Below are positions 37,510-45,375 of a stretch of DNA of 64,000 nucleotides, piece after piece (the first letter of the stretch is position 1; every line of letters starts with the position of its first letter). The DNA is from Burkholderiales bacterium (GTDB lineage: Bacteria; Pseudomonadota; Gammaproteobacteria; Burkholderiales; Burkholderiaceae_C). Below the pieces are notes generated by a model. The model was not told where the DNA came from, did not search any database, and worked only from the letters and a program-made list of their open reading frames with translations. Location: NCBI GenBank assembly GCA_016213325.1, contig JACRAY010000026.1:62001-126000 (forward strand). Reading direction: 5' to 3'. The translations under genes and the position numbers were made by a program.

Positions 37510-38859
37510 ATGAAAATTCTCGTCCTCGGCGCCGGCATCATCGGCACCTCCACCGCCTGGCACCTGCTCGAGCGCGGGCATGAAGTGATCGTCGTCGACC
37601 GCCAGCCGGCGGCCGCGCAGGAAACCAGCTTTGCCAATGCCGCGCAGATCTCGGTGAGCTACTGCGAGCCGTGGGCCAACAGGCAGGCCCCCGCCAAGCT
37701 CATCAAGTGGATGTTCAGCAAAGAGGCACCCCTGCTGTTCCGCCCGCAACTCGACTGGCAGCAATGGCGCTGGGGCCTGCAGTTCCTGGCGCAATGCCAC
37801 GACACCGCGTTCGAGCGCAACGTGGCCCAGCTGGTCAGCCTGGGCAACTACAGCCACGCCGCGCTGAAGGAGCTGGTGCGCAGTACCGGCATCGACTACC
37901 AGCGGCTCGAGCGCGGTATCGCCCACTACTACACCGACGAGGCCAGCTTCGCCGCCGCCGGTGAAGCGGCCGGGCTGATGCAGAAGTACGGCGTGCAGCG
38001 CAAGGTGGTCAGCAAGGAAGAGCTGTTCCAGATCGAGCCGGCCTTCCGCTCGTTCGCCGACCGCATCGTGGGCGGCACCTATACCGCCAGCGACGAGAGC
38101 GGCGACGCGCGCGTCTTCACGCAACAACTGGCCGACCGCACCGCCGCGCGCGGTGCCGAGTGGCGGCTCAACACCGATGTCGTGCGCCTGGAGCAGGTGG
38201 CCGGCGAGATCCAGGCCGTCGTGGTGCGCGACCGCGCCACCGGTGCCGAGCAGCGCATCACGGCCGACCACGTGGTGGTGGCCTGCGGCTCGTATTCCGC
38301 GCCGTTGCTGCGCACCGTGGGCGTGGACTTGCCGATCTACCCCGGCAAGGGCTACAGCGCCACCTTCCAGCTGAAGCAGCCGCAAGCCGCGCCCTTCGTG
38401 AGTGCGATCGACGACGAAGTGAAGGTGGCGATGAGCCGCCTGGGCAACGAGCTGCGCGTGGCCGGCACCATCGAGCTGGGCGGCTTCGACCTGTCGCTGG
38501 ACTCGCCGGTGGCGCAGGCGCGCTGCCGCATGCTGGCGCGCCGCATCGAGCAGGTGCTGCCCGGCGTGTGCGATACGCGGCTGCCGGAAGAAGGCGGCGA
38601 CCCCAAGTTCTGGTGCGGCCTGCGTCCCTCGACGCCGACCAATATCCCCTACATCGGGCGCACGAAGGTCGGCAAGCTGTGGGTGAACGCCGGCCACGGC
38701 ACGCTGGGCTGGACGCATGGCGCCGGTTCAGGCAAGGCGATGGCCGAGTTGATCAGCGGGCGCACGCCGGCGATGGCGTTCAATTTCTATGGGTACGAGC
38801 CTAAGCCGGTGGGCAGCTCAGCTGCCCACCCTACGGGCCGGCCCGAACTCACCGCGTAA
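37510..38859 (+). CDS. dadA: D-amino acid dehydrogenase
   Basis: The 449-aa flavoprotein oxidises D-amino acids, mainly D-alanine, to 2-oxo acids and passes electrons to the membrane quinone pool. It has the FAD-binding start MKILVLGAGIIGTSTAWHLLERGHEVIVVDRQ, ETSFANAAQISVSYCEPWANRQAP, and the C-terminal FAD segment HGTLGWTHGAGSGKAMAELISGR. The last ~15 residues (KPVGSSAAHPTGRP) are encoded by a REP-like palindrome (38808-38830), a tail of mobile-repeat origin. Length is a little over the ~432 aa of E. coli DadA. Confidence 0.93.
   Translation: MKILVLGAGIIGTSTAWHLLERGHEVIVVDRQPAAAQETSFANAAQISVSYCEPWANRQAPAKLIKWMFSKEAPLLFRPQLDWQQWRWGLQFLAQCHDTAFERNVAQLVSLGNYSHAALKELVRSTGIDYQRLERGIAHYYTDEASFAAAGEAAGLMQKYGVQRKVVSKEELFQIEPAFRSFADRIVGGTYTASDESGDARVFTQQLADRTAARGAEWRLNTDVVRLEQVAGEIQAVVVRDRATGAEQRITADHVVVACGSYSAPLLRTVGVDLPIYPGKGYSATFQLKQPQAAPFVSAIDDEVKVAMSRLGNELRVAGTIELGGFDLSLDSPVAQARCRMLARRIEQVLPGVCDTRLPEEGGDPKFWCGLRPSTPTNIPYIGRTKVGKLWVNAGHGTLGWTHGAGSGKAMAELISGRTPAMAFNFYGYEPKPVGSSAAHPTGRPELTA
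38808..38830. repeat. REP-like palindrome in the 3' end of dadA
   Basis: GGTGGGCAGC (38808-38817), loop TCA, GCTGCCCACC (38821-38830): a perfect 10-bp stem followed by CTACGGG. It is inside the coding frame. Confidence 0.75.
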
Positions 38860-41178
38860 TCACGCCTGCAACGCTGCCCACACCTTCGCCGCCGTCAGCG
38901 GCATCTGGATCGTGCGCGCGGCTTCCGGCTTGCCGGCGCGCGCCAGCGCATCGGCCACCGCATTCACCACGCTCGGCGTCGCGCCGATGGTGCCCAGTTC
39001 GCCCACACCCTTGATGCCCAGCGGGTTGCTCTTGCTGGGCTGGCTCTCGTCCATCCCGGTGACGAAGTCGCAGGCCACGGCATCGGCCCGCGGCGCCGCG
39101 TAGTCCATCAGGCTGCCCGTCACCAGCTGGCCGCTTTCCGGGTCATAGACCATCTCTTCGCACAGCGCCTGCCCGATGCCCTGCACCGCGCCGCCATCGA
39201 GCTGGCCGCGCACGATCATCGGGTTCACCACGCGGCCCACGTCGTTGATGCTGGCATAGGCCACCACCTGGACCTCGCCGGTGGCCGGGTCGATCTCGAC
39301 CTCGGTCACATGGCAGGCGTTGGGCCAGCTCGGGCCCGCCACCTGCGTGGTGCTTTCCAGGAAGATGCGCCCTTCCGGCTGGCGCCCCGCCACTGCGCCG
39401 AGGTCGATGCCCACATCGGTGCCGCGCACCGTGAAGCGGCCCTCCGCATAGTCCAGGTCCTGCGGCGCCGCTTCGAGCGCCTGCGCCGCCAGGTCGCGCG
39501 TGCGGTCCAGCGCCTTCTGCGCGCCTTCCACCAGCGCCGAGCCGCCGATGTAGATCGAGCGCGAGCCGGCGCTGCCGAAGCCGTCGCCGCGGTCGGTGTC
39601 GCCCAGCACCACGCGGATGCGCTCGAACGGCACCTTGAACACGTCGACCACCAGCTGCGCCAGCGAAGTCGCGATGCCCTGCCCCATCTGGTTGACCGCG
39701 GAAAACACTTCGATGGTGCCGTCGGCCAGCACGGACACGGTGACGCGCTCCTCGAACGAGTTGCCGCTGGTCCACTCGAGGAAGGTCGCCAGGCCGAGGC
39801 CGCGCAGCTTGCCGCGCCGCTTGCTGTCTTCGTACCTTGCGGCAAAGCCCGTCCAGTCGGCGAGCGCCAGCCCCTGCTGCTGGATGCGCGCGAAGTCGCC
39901 GCTGTCGTACACCTGCCCCATCGCATTCTTGTAGGGCATCTGCTCGGCGCGCACGAAGTTGCGGCGGCGCAGCTCGGCGCGGTCCAGCCCGGTCTGCCGC
40001 GCCGCCTCGTCCATCAGCCGTTCGATGATGAAGATCGCCTCGGGCCGGCCCGCGCCGCGGTAGGCGCCGGTGCAGGCCCGGTTGGTCAGCACGCACTGGA
40101 AGTGGAAGTCGATGAGGGGGATGTCGTAGACGCTGGTCTGCACCCACGGGCCGACCACCATCGGGATCACCATGCCGGTGCCGGTGCCGTAGGCGCCGAG
40201 GTTGGCCTGCGTGGCCAGCCGCATCGCGAGGATGCGGCCGTCGCGGTCGAGTGCCAGCTCGGCGTGCGAGCGCTGGTCGCGGCCATGTGCGGCGCTCAGG
40301 AACTCTTCGCTGCGGTCGGCCGCCCACTTCACCGGACGCTGAAGCGTGCGCGCGCACCACGCGACCGCCGCGTCTTCCGGGTAGATGCCGGTCTTCATGC
40401 CGAAGCCGCCACCCACGTCGCCGACTGTCACGCGCACTTGCTCGGTCGGCCAGCCGAAGATGTCCTTCAGCGAGTTGCGCACGCCCGAAGGCATCTGGGT
40501 ACTCATGCGGATCGTGAGGCGCCCGTCCTCGGCCACCCAGGCCAGCACCGTGCGCGGCTCGACCGGCAATGCGTGCACACGCTGGTTGACGATGTCGAGC
40601 GCCACGCAGTATGTGGCCTGCGCGAACGCGGCGTCCGCCGCTTTCGCGTCGCCGTAGCGCATCTCGGCCGCGATGTTGTCGGGCGCGCCCTCGGCCAGGA
40701 CGGCCCGGCCCGCCAATGCGCCGCTGAGGTCGGTGACGTGCGGCAACTCTTCGTAGTCGACCAAGACCGCTTCGGCTGCGTCCCGCGCCTGCTGCATCGT
40801 CTCGGCGACGACGATGGCCACTGCCTCTCCGACGTAGCGCACGCGTTCGTGCGCCAGCACGCGCCGCGGCGGCGACACGGCCGGGCCGTCGGCGCGGCGG
40901 AACGCGGGGTTGCCGGGCAAGGGCTTCGCGCCCGCAGCGTCGAGCTCGGCGCCCGTGACCACCGCGGCCACTCCCGGCATGGCCTTCGCACCGGCCGTGT
41001 CGACCGAGACGATGCGCGCATGCGGGTACGGCGAGCGCACGAAGACCGCGCGCAATTGCCCGTCGGGGACGACGTCGTCGGTGTACTGCCCCAGGCCCTT
41101 CAGCAGGGCTTCGTCCTCGATGCGTTTGACGGCCTGCCCGCTGCCGAAGCGGCCGATGCCGGATGTGTTGGCGTCCAT
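38860..41178 (-). CDS. Xanthine dehydrogenase-family molybdopterin-binding subunit
   Basis: The 772-aa protein is the large subunit of a molybdenum hydroxylase: GQYTDDVVPDGQLRAVFVRSPYPHARI at the N-terminus, VGDVGGGFGMKTGIYPEDAAVAW, TGAYRGAGRPEAIFIIERLMDEAAR and the catalytic Glu in IKGVGELGTIGATPSVVNAV. The active-site loop AYRGAGR differs from the AYxCSFR of true CO dehydrogenase, so the substrate is more likely a heterocycle or aldehyde. No FAD or iron-sulfur subunit gene is adjacent, which leaves it an orphan. Confidence 0.9.
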   Translation of the reverse strand: MDANTSGIGRFGSGQAVKRIEDEALLKGLGQYTDDVVPDGQLRAVFVRSPYPHARIVSVDTAGAKAMPGVAAVVTGAELDAAGAKPLPGNPAFRRADGPAVSPPRRVLAHERVRYVGEAVAIVVAETMQQARDAAEAVLVDYEELPHVTDLSGALAGRAVLAEGAPDNIAAEMRYGDAKAADAAFAQATYCVALDIVNQRVHALPVEPRTVLAWVAEDGRLTIRMSTQMPSGVRNSLKDIFGWPTEQVRVTVGDVGGGFGMKTGIYPEDAAVAWCARTLQRPVKWAADRSEEFLSAAHGRDQRSHAELALDRDGRILAMRLATQANLGAYGTGTGMVIPMVVGPWVQTSVYDIPLIDFHFQCVLTNRACTGAYRGAGRPEAIFIIERLMDEAARQTGLDRAELRRRNFVRAEQMPYKNAMGQVYDSGDFARIQQQGLALADWTGFAARYEDSKRRGKLRGLGLATFLEWTSGNSFEERVTVSVLADGTIEVFSAVNQMGQGIATSLAQLVVDVFKVPFERIRVVLGDTDRGDGFGSAGSRSIYIGGSALVEGAQKALDRTRDLAAQALEAAPQDLDYAEGRFTVRGTDVGIDLGAVAGRQPEGRIFLESTTQVAGPSWPNACHVTEVEIDPATGEVQVVAYASINDVGRVVNPMIVRGQLDGGAVQGIGQALCEEMVYDPESGQLVTGSLMDYAAPRADAVACDFVTGMDESQPSKSNPLGIKGVGELGTIGATPSVVNAVADALARAGKPEAARTIQMPLTAAKVWAALQA

Positions 41179-41249
41179 GAGGGCGGAGTCTCGCCGATTT
41201 CGGCGGGTCTTGCTCGCCTGTGAGGGATGTGCCTGCGGGCTGAGGCCTG

Positions 41250-41357
41250 GAACGCGGAAGACGCAGAAAAGGAATTCGAAAGACGCAGAAGAAAACCTTG
41301 GACAACTGACTTGGCTTCTTCTGCGTCTTTTGAATTCCTTCTGCGTCTTCTGCGTTC
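41250..41357. repeat. ~108-bp imperfect inverted repeat
   Basis: The left arm (41250-41296) contains GAACGCGGAAGACGCAGAAA, GGAATTC and AGACGCAGAAGAAA. The right arm (41313-41357) contains the complements TTCTTCTGCGTCTTTTGAAT, CCTTCTGCGTCTTC and TGCGTTC. The transcript could fold into one ~45-bp stem around a loop of about 15 bases. It fills most of the 185-bp gap between two genes. Repeats of this type are scattered in other Comamonadaceae as far as I recall. Confidence 0.8.
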
Positions 41358-41363
41358 AAGACG

Positions 41364-42212
41364 TCAACGTCCACCCCCATCCCCCAGCCCAGCCCCGCGC
41401 TCGCTCATCCAGCGCAACAAGTCCAGCCACATCTGCCGCATCTCGGCATCCAGCGGCGTGCGCAGGGCGTTGGGCAGTTCGACGGTGACCACCGGGATGC
41501 CCTTGTGGACGCCGCCATAGTTGCCGAGCGAGCCCGGGAAGATGCCCACCTGGTCGAGGTACAGCCGGCCCAGCTTGGACGGCGGGACGCTCGGGCCGTC
41601 GAAGTCGAGCACGCCATAAGGCGCATGGATGGACACGATCAGGTGCGGCTTGAAGCCCTGCATCTGCTCGTGCAGGAAACGCGACTCGGGCTCCGACAGC
41701 GGCTTGCGCCCCGGCCAGCGGCGCGGGTCCTTGCGTGTGCGCTTCTCCCAGTACACCGGCGCATCACGCTCCCAGTACGGCGTGGGGAAGTTGCGGTTCA
41801 GGTCCACGCCGTTGGCATTGGTGCGCCGCGGCGGCTGCGCCAGCACGCCGTCGGGGTTGAGCAGCGGCACGAAGCGCCAGTGCACCGGCCGCGCCAGGAC
41901 CACGGGCTCCTCGCGCGCGAGCCGCAGCCAGTGCAGCGCGACCGAAGCCGACGACAGCTCGTCGCCATGGATGGCGCCGGTCACGAGCACGCGCAGCCGC
42001 GCCTTGTCGGCCGGCACGTCGGTGCGGTACAGCGGCAGGCCGCGCACCGAGCGGGCGCCGCTGTCGGCGAGCTGGGACGACTCGCACAGCTTGCGCGTGA
42101 CGTTGGGCAGGCGCCGGGCCCATTCGTCGCACGGCACGGCGCAAGCCGCCAGGGGCAGCAAGGCCAGGCAGGCAAAGGCCGAACGGCGGGTGGCGGCGCG
42201 CAGCGTCGTCAT
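41364..42212 (-). CDS. M14 zinc carboxypeptidase, MpaA-like
   Basis: The 282-aa product has an N-terminal signal ending in a lipobox-like LPLAACA and an M14 domain: zinc ligands H and E in GAIHGDELSSA, PLLNPDGVL, NGVDLNRNFPTPYW, third ligand in SIHAPYG, and the catalytic Glu in VTVELPNALRTP. The family includes murein peptide amidase A. The start ATG at 42212 overlaps the stop of the acyl-CoA-dehydrogenase-like gene, which makes it the last gene of the NicX-like operon; the reason for a peptidase there is unclear. Confidence 0.85.
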   Translation of the reverse strand: MTTLRAATRRSAFACLALLPLAACAVPCDEWARRLPNVTRKLCESSQLADSGARSVRGLPLYRTDVPADKARLRVLVTGAIHGDELSSASVALHWLRLAREEPVVLARPVHWRFVPLLNPDGVLAQPPRRTNANGVDLNRNFPTPYWERDAPVYWEKRTRKDPRRWPGRKPLSEPESRFLHEQMQGFKPHLIVSIHAPYGVLDFDGPSVPPSKLGRLYLDQVGIFPGSLGNYGGVHKGIPVVTVELPNALRTPLDAEMRQMWLDLLRWMSERGAGLGDGGGR

Positions 42213-43453
42213 TCGTCCTTTTCGCCGGGTTCGTAAAGCGTCTCGCGGCCCATGCGGTCCAGCACCAGTTCGGCGGTCCACGGCAGCATCAGCGAGCCGC
42301 ACCGGCTGTCGCGATACAGCCGCTCCAGCGGCAGGTGCTTCATCATGCTTTGGCCGCCGCAGGTGCGCAGCGCCAGCCGCGCGATGTCGTTGGCACCTTC
42401 CATCACGCTGTAGTGCGCGGCATACAGCCGCATGCGCTCGTCCTTCGACGGGTTGGGCCGGGCCTCGAGGATGGCGCGCAGGAACAGGCTCTTCATCTGC
42501 TCCAGCTGGATGCGCATCTGCGCCACCGCAACCTGCTTGGTGGGATACATGCGGCGCTTCACCGGCGGCTCCCCCGGCACTTCGCCGCGCAGGTACTGCA
42601 CGGTGAAGTCGTAGGCCGCGTTGGCGATGCCCAGGTAGGTGGGCGCCAGCGTGAAGAACATCGCCGGCCAGGTCTGCGCGCCCTTGAAGTACACGCCGCG
42701 CGGCATGAGCTGCTCGTCGTCGGCGACGAACACCTCCTTGAAGAGCAGGTTGCGGCTCACCGTGCCGCGCATGCCCAGCGGGTTCCAGTCGCCGCTGATG
42801 GTCAGGCCGTCGTTTTCCGCCGGCACCGCCAGGTACAGCGTGTCGCGCACGTCCGGGTGCTGGTCGCCCTTGTCCTCGGTGCATAGCAGGCCGTAGTAGT
42901 CGGCTGCGCCCGCGAGCGACGCGAAGATCTTGCGGCCGTTGACGACCCAGCCGCCTTCGACCTTGCGCGCGGTAGTGCCGAACGGTGCGCGCCCGGCGGC
43001 TGCCGCGCTGCCTTCGGAGAACGGCTGCGCGTAGATGGCGCCGTCGTCCACCACACGCCGGAAGTGCAGGCGCCTGCGCCGGTCGTGTTCCTCGCGCTGC
43101 TCGCCCGTCATGGCGATGCCGTCGGCCAGCACGCCGGTCCACAGCGTGGAGCAGATGTGCATGTTGTAGGTGAGTGCCGTGGCACCGCAGGAGCGGCCGA
43201 TCTCGGCGGCCACCATCATGTAGGTGGCGTAGTCGGCGCCCTGCCCGCCGTGCGCCTGCGGCACGCACAGGCCCAGCAGGCCCGCATCGCGCAGGTCGTC
43301 GTAGTTGGCAAACGGGAAGCTCGCCTCTTCGTCCCACTGCGCGGCGCGCGGCGCGAATTTGGTGCGACCCAGTTCGTTGGCCAGCGAAAGCAGCCTGGCC
43401 TGCTGCGCGGTGAATGCGTGGTCGCCCACCGCGGGCGTGAAGCCGAGGGTCAT
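42209..43453 (-). CDS. Acyl-CoA-dehydrogenase-fold flavoprotein, possible monooxygenase
   Basis: The 414-aa protein has the acyl-CoA dehydrogenase fold: LGLCVPQAHGGQGADYATYMMVAAEIGRSCGATALTYNMH, and the flavin-binding segments QPFSEGSA, GDWNPLGMRGTVSRNLLFKEVFV. In classic dehydrogenases the C-terminal RDARxxxIYEGTxEI provides the catalytic Glu; here it reads RDSRCGSLMLPWTAEL, so Glu is replaced. DszC/HpaB-like class D monooxygenases have the same fold and no such base, and need a flavin reductase; one is encoded across the divergent promoter (45376). It lies between a hydrolase and an M14 peptidase in one operon. Confidence 0.85.
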   Translation of the reverse strand: MTLGFTPAVGDHAFTAQQARLLSLANELGRTKFAPRAAQWDEEASFPFANYDDLRDAGLLGLCVPQAHGGQGADYATYMMVAAEIGRSCGATALTYNMHICSTLWTGVLADGIAMTGEQREEHDRRRRLHFRRVVDDGAIYAQPFSEGSAAAAGRAPFGTTARKVEGGWVVNGRKIFASLAGAADYYGLLCTEDKGDQHPDVRDTLYLAVPAENDGLTISGDWNPLGMRGTVSRNLLFKEVFVADDEQLMPRGVYFKGAQTWPAMFFTLAPTYLGIANAAYDFTVQYLRGEVPGEPPVKRRMYPTKQVAVAQMRIQLEQMKSLFLRAILEARPNPSKDERMRLYAAHYSVMEGANDIARLALRTCGGQSMMKHLPLERLYRDSRCGSLMLPWTAELVLDRMGRETLYEPGEKDE

Positions 43454-43458
43454 CGATG

Positions 43459-44244
43459 TCAATGCAGCATGCGCGGAAGCGCCAGGAAGTTGAGCAGCGC
43501 ACCGTCGAAGTCGTCCGGTGCTTCCAGGTTCTGCAGGTGGCCCACCCCTTTCATCTCGAGGTAGGTGCTGTGGGGAATGGCGTCGGCCATCTTCTTCATC
43601 ACCGCCGGCGGCGCATTCTTGTCGTACTGCCCTGCCACCACCAGCGTGGGCACCTGGATGTTCGCGAGGTTGGCGCGCCGGTCGAAGGTGACCAGGCATT
43701 CCAGCGCCCGCCGGTAGGTGGCCGGGGGCACGAGGCCCATGCAATGGGTGGCCAGCCGCACGCCTTCGGGCAGTGAGCCGGGGCCTACCATCTGCGGCAC
43801 CAGCACCTCGGCCAGCTCGGCCATCGAGCGGCCTTGGTCCAGCGGCGCGGTGCGCTCGGCGACGAACTCGCGCTGCCACTCGCCGTCGGGCTTGCCGAAC
43901 GAAGGTGAAGTGCCGCACAGGACCAGCTTGCCCACCAGCTCGGGCCGGCGTGCCACGACTTCCTGCGCCACCATGCCGCCCATGCTGTGGCCGACCAGCA
44001 CCACCTCGCCGCACTTCAGGCTTTCGATCAGGGTGACGCAACTCTGCGCCAGCCCCTTGAAGGTGTAGGGCTCGATCGGCGCGCTGTGGCCGTAGCCCGG
44101 CATGTCCCACGCCACTGCGCGGTAGCCCGCCACCGCCAGCGCCTCGACCTGCGGCGCGAACGCCAGGTGGCCGCCGCCGATGCCGTGCAGCATCAGCACC
44201 GTCGGGCCGCCGCCCAGCGCCGTGAAGGCAGGAATCGAAGTCAT
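43459..44244 (-). CDS. Alpha/beta hydrolase (NicD-like position)
   Basis: The 261-aa protein is an alpha/beta hydrolase with HGIGGG (oxyanion hole), the nucleophile elbow GHSMGGMVA, acid in VVAGQYDKNAPP and the His in MKGVGHLQNLE. Its ATG overlaps the stop of the NicX-like gene by four bases. In the nicotinate pathway a hydrolase (NicD) deformylates N-formylmaleamate made by NicX; the order here suggests an analogous step, but sequence alone does not fix the substrate. Confidence 0.85.
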   Translation of the reverse strand: MTSIPAFTALGGGPTVLMLHGIGGGHLAFAPQVEALAVAGYRAVAWDMPGYGHSAPIEPYTFKGLAQSCVTLIESLKCGEVVLVGHSMGGMVAQEVVARRPELVGKLVLCGTSPSFGKPDGEWQREFVAERTAPLDQGRSMAELAEVLVPQMVGPGSLPEGVRLATHCMGLVPPATYRRALECLVTFDRRANLANIQVPTLVVAGQYDKNAPPAVMKKMADAIPHSTYLEMKGVGHLQNLEAPDDFDGALLNFLALPRMLH

Positions 44245-45344
44245 GCCACGCATTCTCCGTCCCGGACCACGGGCACGCCATCGAGCGTAACGGTGCAGCC
44301 GCGCAGCGGCAGGTCGAAGTGACCCAGCGTATGGCGCCCCGCGACTTCGTTGGCGCCCGTGCTGTAGAGGAAGTTGCCGGCGAAGGCCCGCAATTCGGTC
44401 CCGTTGAAGTCGCGCTTGTCGTACAGCGCCATGCTGTCCCAGCGCGCCGCGCGGTTCAGGCCGTAGCCCACATGGCTGACGGCGTAGGCATCGCGGTCGC
44501 CCCAGGCCGCGATGTAGCTGCGCATGAGCTCGGCGTCGACGCCCTGCCCCTCGATGCGCGTCACGTAGTCGCTTTCGATGCGCAAGGTGACGGGCCGTTC
44601 GATGTAGCGCTTGAAGGTGAGGTTGACGTCGCCTTCGGCCAGCACCAACGTGCCGTTGACGCTGCCCGCCGCCGGGAACGCCAGCGCCAGGCCGCCGGGC
44701 CAGTGCGTCATGGTGCCGGGCCGCGTGGTGTAGCCCCAGTTGCCGCCGCAGGTGGCGCCGAACAGGCGGATGTCCAGGTCGGTGCCGGCGCCCGAGGTCA
44801 CGTGCATGCGCTGCGCGCCGCGCAGGCGCTTGACGTGGTCCTTCACCAGCGGCTCGAGCGTGTCGTCGGGCAAGAGGCGCGCCAGCGCCTCGGGGTGTTC
44901 GTTGCTGACGTAGAGCACGCGTGCGCCGCCCTTGAGGATGGCGGGCAGTTCGGGCGCGTGCATCAGGCCCTCGACCGTGCAATCGACCACCAGCGTGCTG
45001 CCCGCGAGCGCGGACACGACCGGGGCCAGTTGCCGGATCACCGGTGACGCACCGGTGGAGCGTGCGACGGGCATGTAGGCTGGGGTTGCACCCCAGCCTA
45101 CATGGGAAGCTTGCGTAGGCTGGGGTAACACCCCAGCGCTCACATGCGACGGCAGCACCAGCGTAAAAACACTGGCCCCCCGCCGCGCGGCGGCCAGCCG
45201 GGCCAGTTCAACCAGCACCGGCCGGCTCTGGCTTTCGCACAGCACCGCCACCGTGTCGCCCGGCTGCAGCGCACAGCGCGCCAGCACGGCTTCGAACGCA
45301 TCCAGCCACGCCGGCTCGAGGGTCTCCTGCAGCATGAAATTCAT
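44241..45344 (-). CDS. NicX-like ring-cleaving dioxygenase / M29-fold protein
   Basis: The 367-aa protein resembles 2,5-dihydroxypyridine 5,6-dioxygenase (NicX), which shares a fold with M29 aminopeptidases. It has LPAILKGGARVLYVSNEHPEALARL, ARRMHVTSGAGTDLDIRL-type segments, AAWGDRDAYAVSHVGYGLN and RHTLGHFDLPLRGCTVTLDG, with His and Asp residues placed to bind Fe(II). Residues ~70-91 (LPQPTQASHVGWGATPAYM) are encoded by two REP-like palindromes inserted in frame, so they are not ancestral. First gene of the operon; ATG at 45344 abuts the dyad at 45347-45364. Confidence 0.75.
   Translation of the reverse strand: MNFMLQETLEPAWLDAFEAVLARCALQPGDTVAVLCESQSRPVLVELARLAAARRGASVFTLVLPSHVSAGVLPQPTQASHVGWGATPAYMPVARSTGASPVIRQLAPVVSALAGSTLVVDCTVEGLMHAPELPAILKGGARVLYVSNEHPEALARLLPDDTLEPLVKDHVKRLRGAQRMHVTSGAGTDLDIRLFGATCGGNWGYTTRPGTMTHWPGGLALAFPAAGSVNGTLVLAEGDVNLTFKRYIERPVTLRIESDYVTRIEGQGVDAELMRSYIAAWGDRDAYAVSHVGYGLNRAARWDSMALYDKRDFNGTELRAFAGNFLYSTGANEVAGRHTLGHFDLPLRGCTVTLDGVPVVRDGECVA
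45072..45137. repeat. Double REP-like palindrome inside the NicX-like gene
   Basis: CATGTAGGCTGGGG (45072-45085), loop TTGCA, CCCCAGCCTACATG (45091-45104) is a perfect 14-bp stem. A second, GTAGGCTGGGG (45115-45125), TAACA, CCCCAGC (45131-45137), follows. The insertion keeps the reading frame. Confidence 0.9.
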
Positions 45345-45346
45345 GG

Positions 45347-45364
45347 TACATGAAAATTCATGTA
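45347..45364. promoter_or_regulatory. MarR-type operator dyad
   Basis: TACATGAAAATTCATGTA is an inverted repeat (arms TACATGAA/TTCATGTA around AA) in the 31 bases between the divergent NicX-like and flavin reductase starts. MarR proteins bind such ~16-20 bp palindromes; a MarR gene lies in the adjoining operon at 45885. The site abuts the NicX-like ATG and lies 12 bases before the reductase GTG, so binding would block both. Confidence 0.75.
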
Positions 45365-45375
45365 ACCTGCACTGC

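Noticed and set aside
38860-41178. Carbon monoxide dehydrogenase large subunit (CoxL)
   Set aside because: The AYxCSFR active-site loop is missing (AYRGAGR instead) and there are no coxM or coxS genes.
45072-45137. Intrinsic terminator or attenuator
   Set aside because: The hairpins lie inside an open coding frame and have no T-run on either strand.
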